A stretch of 6,419 bases of DNA from an uncultured Clostridia bacterium. GTDB lineage: Bacteria; Bacillota; Clostridia; Oscillospirales; Ruminococcaceae. Position numbers and translations under genes: made by a program. Shown piece by piece: positions 4,542-6,419 of this stretch (position 1 is the stretch's first letter; each line of letters begins with the position of its first letter). The notes below the pieces were generated by a model. It worked only from the letters and a program-made list of their open reading frames with translations, was not told where the DNA came from and ran no database searches. The DNA lies in the NCBI GenBank assembly GCA_946563605.1, contig CAMNVW010000082.1:1-6419 (forward strand), read 5' to 3'.

Positions 4542-4565
4542 CGTGCGGAGGTTGATTGCCGCACG
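4542..4565 (+). other. Strong intercistronic hairpin before the hydrogenase gene
   Basis: CGTGCGG (4542-4548) pairs perfectly with CCGCACG (4559-4565) around a 10-base loop. No T tract follows. It could protect the 5' end of a processed hydrogenase message or block exonucleases degrading from downstream. Confidence 0.6.
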
Positions 4566-4618
4566 AAAGGAACTCTGTCAAAATAAAGATCACTTCAAAA
4601 TGGGAGGATGCAAAACAG

Positions 4619-6139
4619 ATGAGAGGAATCACGACGCCGGTTACGAAAATCAGGAGGCAGGTCTTTACCGAAATAGCCCGTCTTGCTTATCAGGATGGAG
4701 ATTATTCGGGAATTGCGGAACTGCCTTTTAAGATTGTTCCAGGAGAAGAAGCACAGTATCGCAACAGCATTTTTTTGGAGCGAGCAATCGTTTCGGAAAG
4801 ACTGCGTTTAGCAATGGGTCTGCCGCTGCGTCCGGTCAACCAGCACGCACCGGTTGCACAGGGTATCAACGACAGCGCGATTGCGGATATGTTCTATGAA
4901 CCGCCGCTGATCAATGTTATTTCCTTTGCGTGCAATGCCTGCGAGGAAACCAGCTACACCGTAACAGACCTTTGCCGCAGCTGCCTTGCGCATCCATGCA
5001 CAGCGGTTTGTCCGGTCAAGGCGGTTTCCATCGTCAACGGACGTTCCCACATCGACAAATCAAAGTGCGTCAAATGCGGACGCTGTGCGCAAGCGTGCCC
5101 GTATACTGCAATCGTAAAGAGCGAGCGTCCATGTGCGGCTGCCTGCGGCGTCAACGCCATCGAAAGCGATGAGTTTGGCAGAGCAAAAATCAACTATGAC
5201 AAATGTGTTTCCTGCGGTCAGTGTCTGGTAAGCTGTCCGTTCAGCGCGATTGCGGATAAATCCCAGATCTTCCAGCTGATTCAGGCAATCAAACGCGGGG
5301 ACGAAGTCATCGCAGAAGTTGCACCTGCGTTTGTCGGACAGTTTGGACCGCTTGCTTCACCGGAAAAAGTCCGTGCGGCTCTGCGAAAGGTTGGCTTTGA
5401 ACATATCTATGAAGTAGCCCGCGGCGCGGATATTGGCGCAGTGGAGGAAGCGGAGGAATACATCAAGAATGTTCCTACCGGCAAACTGCCGTTTTTGGCG
5501 ACCTCCTGCTGTCCGTCCTGGATCATGATGGCGAAGAACCAGTTCCCGGAGATTGCGAACTGTATCTCCGACTCGATGACGCCGATGGTAGCGACTGCGC
5601 GTATTATCAAGGAGAAACATCCGAATGCGCGCGTGGTGTTCATCGGTCCATGTGCATCCAAAAAATTGGAGGCAATGCGCGAGGATATCCGCAGCGATGT
5701 GGATTTCGTCATCACCTTTGAGGAATTGATGGGCATTTTCCAGGCAAATGATATTGAGTTTTCTGATTTACAGGATGATACCGGCTTTAAACATGGCGCG
5801 ACTGCTTCCGGTCGAGGCTATGGTATTGCAGGCGGCGTTGCAAAGGCGGTGACCGATTGTATCCATGAGCTTGCGCCGGAGCTGGAGGTCAAGACCGACC
5901 ATGCGGAAGGCTTGGTGGAGTGTAAAAAGATGCTCACCCTTGCAAAACTTGGGAAACGCAACGGCTACCTGCTGGAAGGCATGGCGTGTCCGGGTGGATG
6001 TGTCGGCGGCGCAGGAACTTTGACCAATGCCGCAAAAGCTGCAAAAGCAGGACAGGAATTTGCAGAGCAGTCGGATTACATGATTTCAACGCAGGATAAA
6101 TCTGTATTTGACAAGCTGAACAAATATACCAAGAAGTAA
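4619..6139 (+). CDS. Group B (B1/B3-type) [FeFe] hydrogenase, 506 aa
   Basis: A cytoplasmic iron-iron hydrogenase interconverting H2 with protons and electrons, probably coupled to ferredoxin. Residues 1-100 are the N-terminal extension typical of the group B1/B3 family (about 500 residues). Residues 105-206 hold 16 cysteines in iron-sulfur motifs: C105-x2-C108, C119-x2-C122-x4-C127-x3-C131, C150-x2-C153-x2-C156-x3-C160, C172-x3-C176 and C196-x2-C199-x2-C202-x3-C206. The H-cluster domain has TSCCPSW (295-301), GPCASKK (343-349) and EGMACPGGC (453-461); expected cluster ligands are C298, C345, C457 and C461, with C297 as proton relay. The methionine before PC in CpI-type enzymes is glycine here. 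The ATG at 4619 follows GGGAGG (4602-4607) by 11 bases; a TTG at 4556 lies inside a hairpin loop and is less likely. HydE, HydF and HydG maturases must be encoded elsewhere. Confidence 0.95.
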   Translation: MRGITTPVTKIRRQVFTEIARLAYQDGDYSGIAELPFKIVPGEEAQYRNSIFLERAIVSERLRLAMGLPLRPVNQHAPVAQGINDSAIADMFYEPPLINVISFACNACEETSYTVTDLCRSCLAHPCTAVCPVKAVSIVNGRSHIDKSKCVKCGRCAQACPYTAIVKSERPCAAACGVNAIESDEFGRAKINYDKCVSCGQCLVSCPFSAIADKSQIFQLIQAIKRGDEVIAEVAPAFVGQFGPLASPEKVRAALRKVGFEHIYEVARGADIGAVEEAEEYIKNVPTGKLPFLATSCCPSWIMMAKNQFPEIANCISDSMTPMVATARIIKEKHPNARVVFIGPCASKKLEAMREDIRSDVDFVITFEELMGIFQANDIEFSDLQDDTGFKHGATASGRGYGIAGGVAKAVTDCIHELAPELEVKTDHAEGLVECKKMLTLAKLGKRNGYLLEGMACPGGCVGGAGTLTNAAKAAKAGQEFAEQSDYMISTQDKSVFDKLNKYTKK

Positions 6140-6216
6140 CAAGTGTACTAACTGTATATTTAAATTGATGTATTACAAAAAGACCGCAGCTTTTGATGGA
6201 GCTTTGTAAACCAGTG

Positions 6217-6253
6217 AACCCGACCTATGGTTACACTCATAGGTCGGGTTTTT
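6217..6253 (+). terminator. Terminator of the hydrogenase unit
   Basis: A perfect 13-bp stem (AACCCGACCTATG at 6217-6229 with 6238-6250) with an 8-base loop ends in five T (6249-6253). It lies 77 bases after the hydrogenase stop; I see nothing recognisable in the bases between. Confidence 0.93.
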
Positions 6254-6268
6254 GTTATGCACTGTCTC

Positions 6269-6419
6269 GGCTCCCTTGTGTAAAGGGAGCTGTCAGCGAA
6301 GCAGCCCCACAGCACCCTAAGGCTCCCTTGTGTAAAGGGAGCTGTCAGCGAAGCAGCTCCACAGCACCCTAAGGCTCCCTTGTGTAAAGGGAGCTGTCAG
6401 CGAAGCTGACCCACACCAC
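6269..6419. repeat. Tandem 52-bp palindromic repeats, three copies, cut by the window edge
   Basis: Units start at 6269, 6321 and 6373. The first two differ at one base (C6306 versus T6358). The third is cut at 47 bases; its first 34 match and four later positions differ. Each unit holds an 8-bp hairpin (GCTCCCTT with AAGGGAGC, loop GTGTA; 6270-6290 in unit 1) followed by GTCAGCGAAGC. In unit 3 this becomes the dyad GTCAGC-gaa-GCTGAC (6396-6410); in unit 2 GGAGCTG can pair with CAGCTCC instead. No unique spacers exist, so it is not a CRISPR array. It resembles palindromic intergenic (REP/MITE-like) repeats common in gut Clostridia, from general recollection. No reading frame is evident. Confidence 0.9.

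Noticed and set aside
4608..4622. Four-codon leader ORF (MQNR) whose stop overlaps the hydrogenase ATG
   Set aside because: Its ATG directly abuts the GGAGG with no spacing, so it cannot be initiated from that site; the arrangement is probably chance.
6269..6419. CRISPR array
   Set aside because: The repeated units are directly adjacent with no unique spacers, and no cas gene is present.

Overview
The window looks like chromosomal DNA from an anaerobic, low-to-moderate GC Firmicute of the class Clostridia, most likely a gut member of the Oscillospiraceae/Ruminococcaceae type. This is an inference from the group B [FeFe] hydrogenase, a SigH-like sigma factor, strong Gram-positive AGGAGG-type ribosome binding sites, consensus sigma-A promoters, and a palindromic intergenic repeat that I associate with gut Clostridia.

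Layout, left to right: (1) a terminator-like hairpin followed at once by an ANT(3'')/ANT(9)-like aminoglycoside nucleotidyltransferase gene (+, 89-856). (2) A shared terminator, then a convergent NCS2/AzgA-type purine permease (-, 926-2254) with its own sigma-A promoter. (3) A divergent small coiled-coil protein of unknown function (+, 2482-2775). (4) A shared terminator, then a convergent 92-residue double zinc-ribbon protein (-, 2843-3121). (5) Upstream of it, a SigH-like sigma factor (-, 3246-3818) with a perfect TTGACA-N17-TATAAT promoter. (6) A 400-base intergenic region with divergent promoters, repeats and several hairpins. (7) A two-gene + strand unit: a 98-residue NuoE-like thioredoxin-fold [2Fe-2S] protein (4219-4515) and a 506-residue group B [FeFe] hydrogenase (4619-6139), closed by a strong terminator (6217-6253). 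(8) A tandem array of 52-bp palindromic repeats running off the right edge.

The only genes that clearly work together are the last two. The small protein probably carries electrons to or from the hydrogenase or helps it sense redox state. The leader of this unit holds a well-formed dyad that partly matches the Rex (NADH/NAD+ sensor) operator, so redox control is plausible. The other genes are single transcription units separated by terminators. The most interesting items are the rearranged cysteine set in the NuoE-like protein, the structured hydrogenase leader, the terminator sitting in the leader of the resistance-type gene, and the repeat array.
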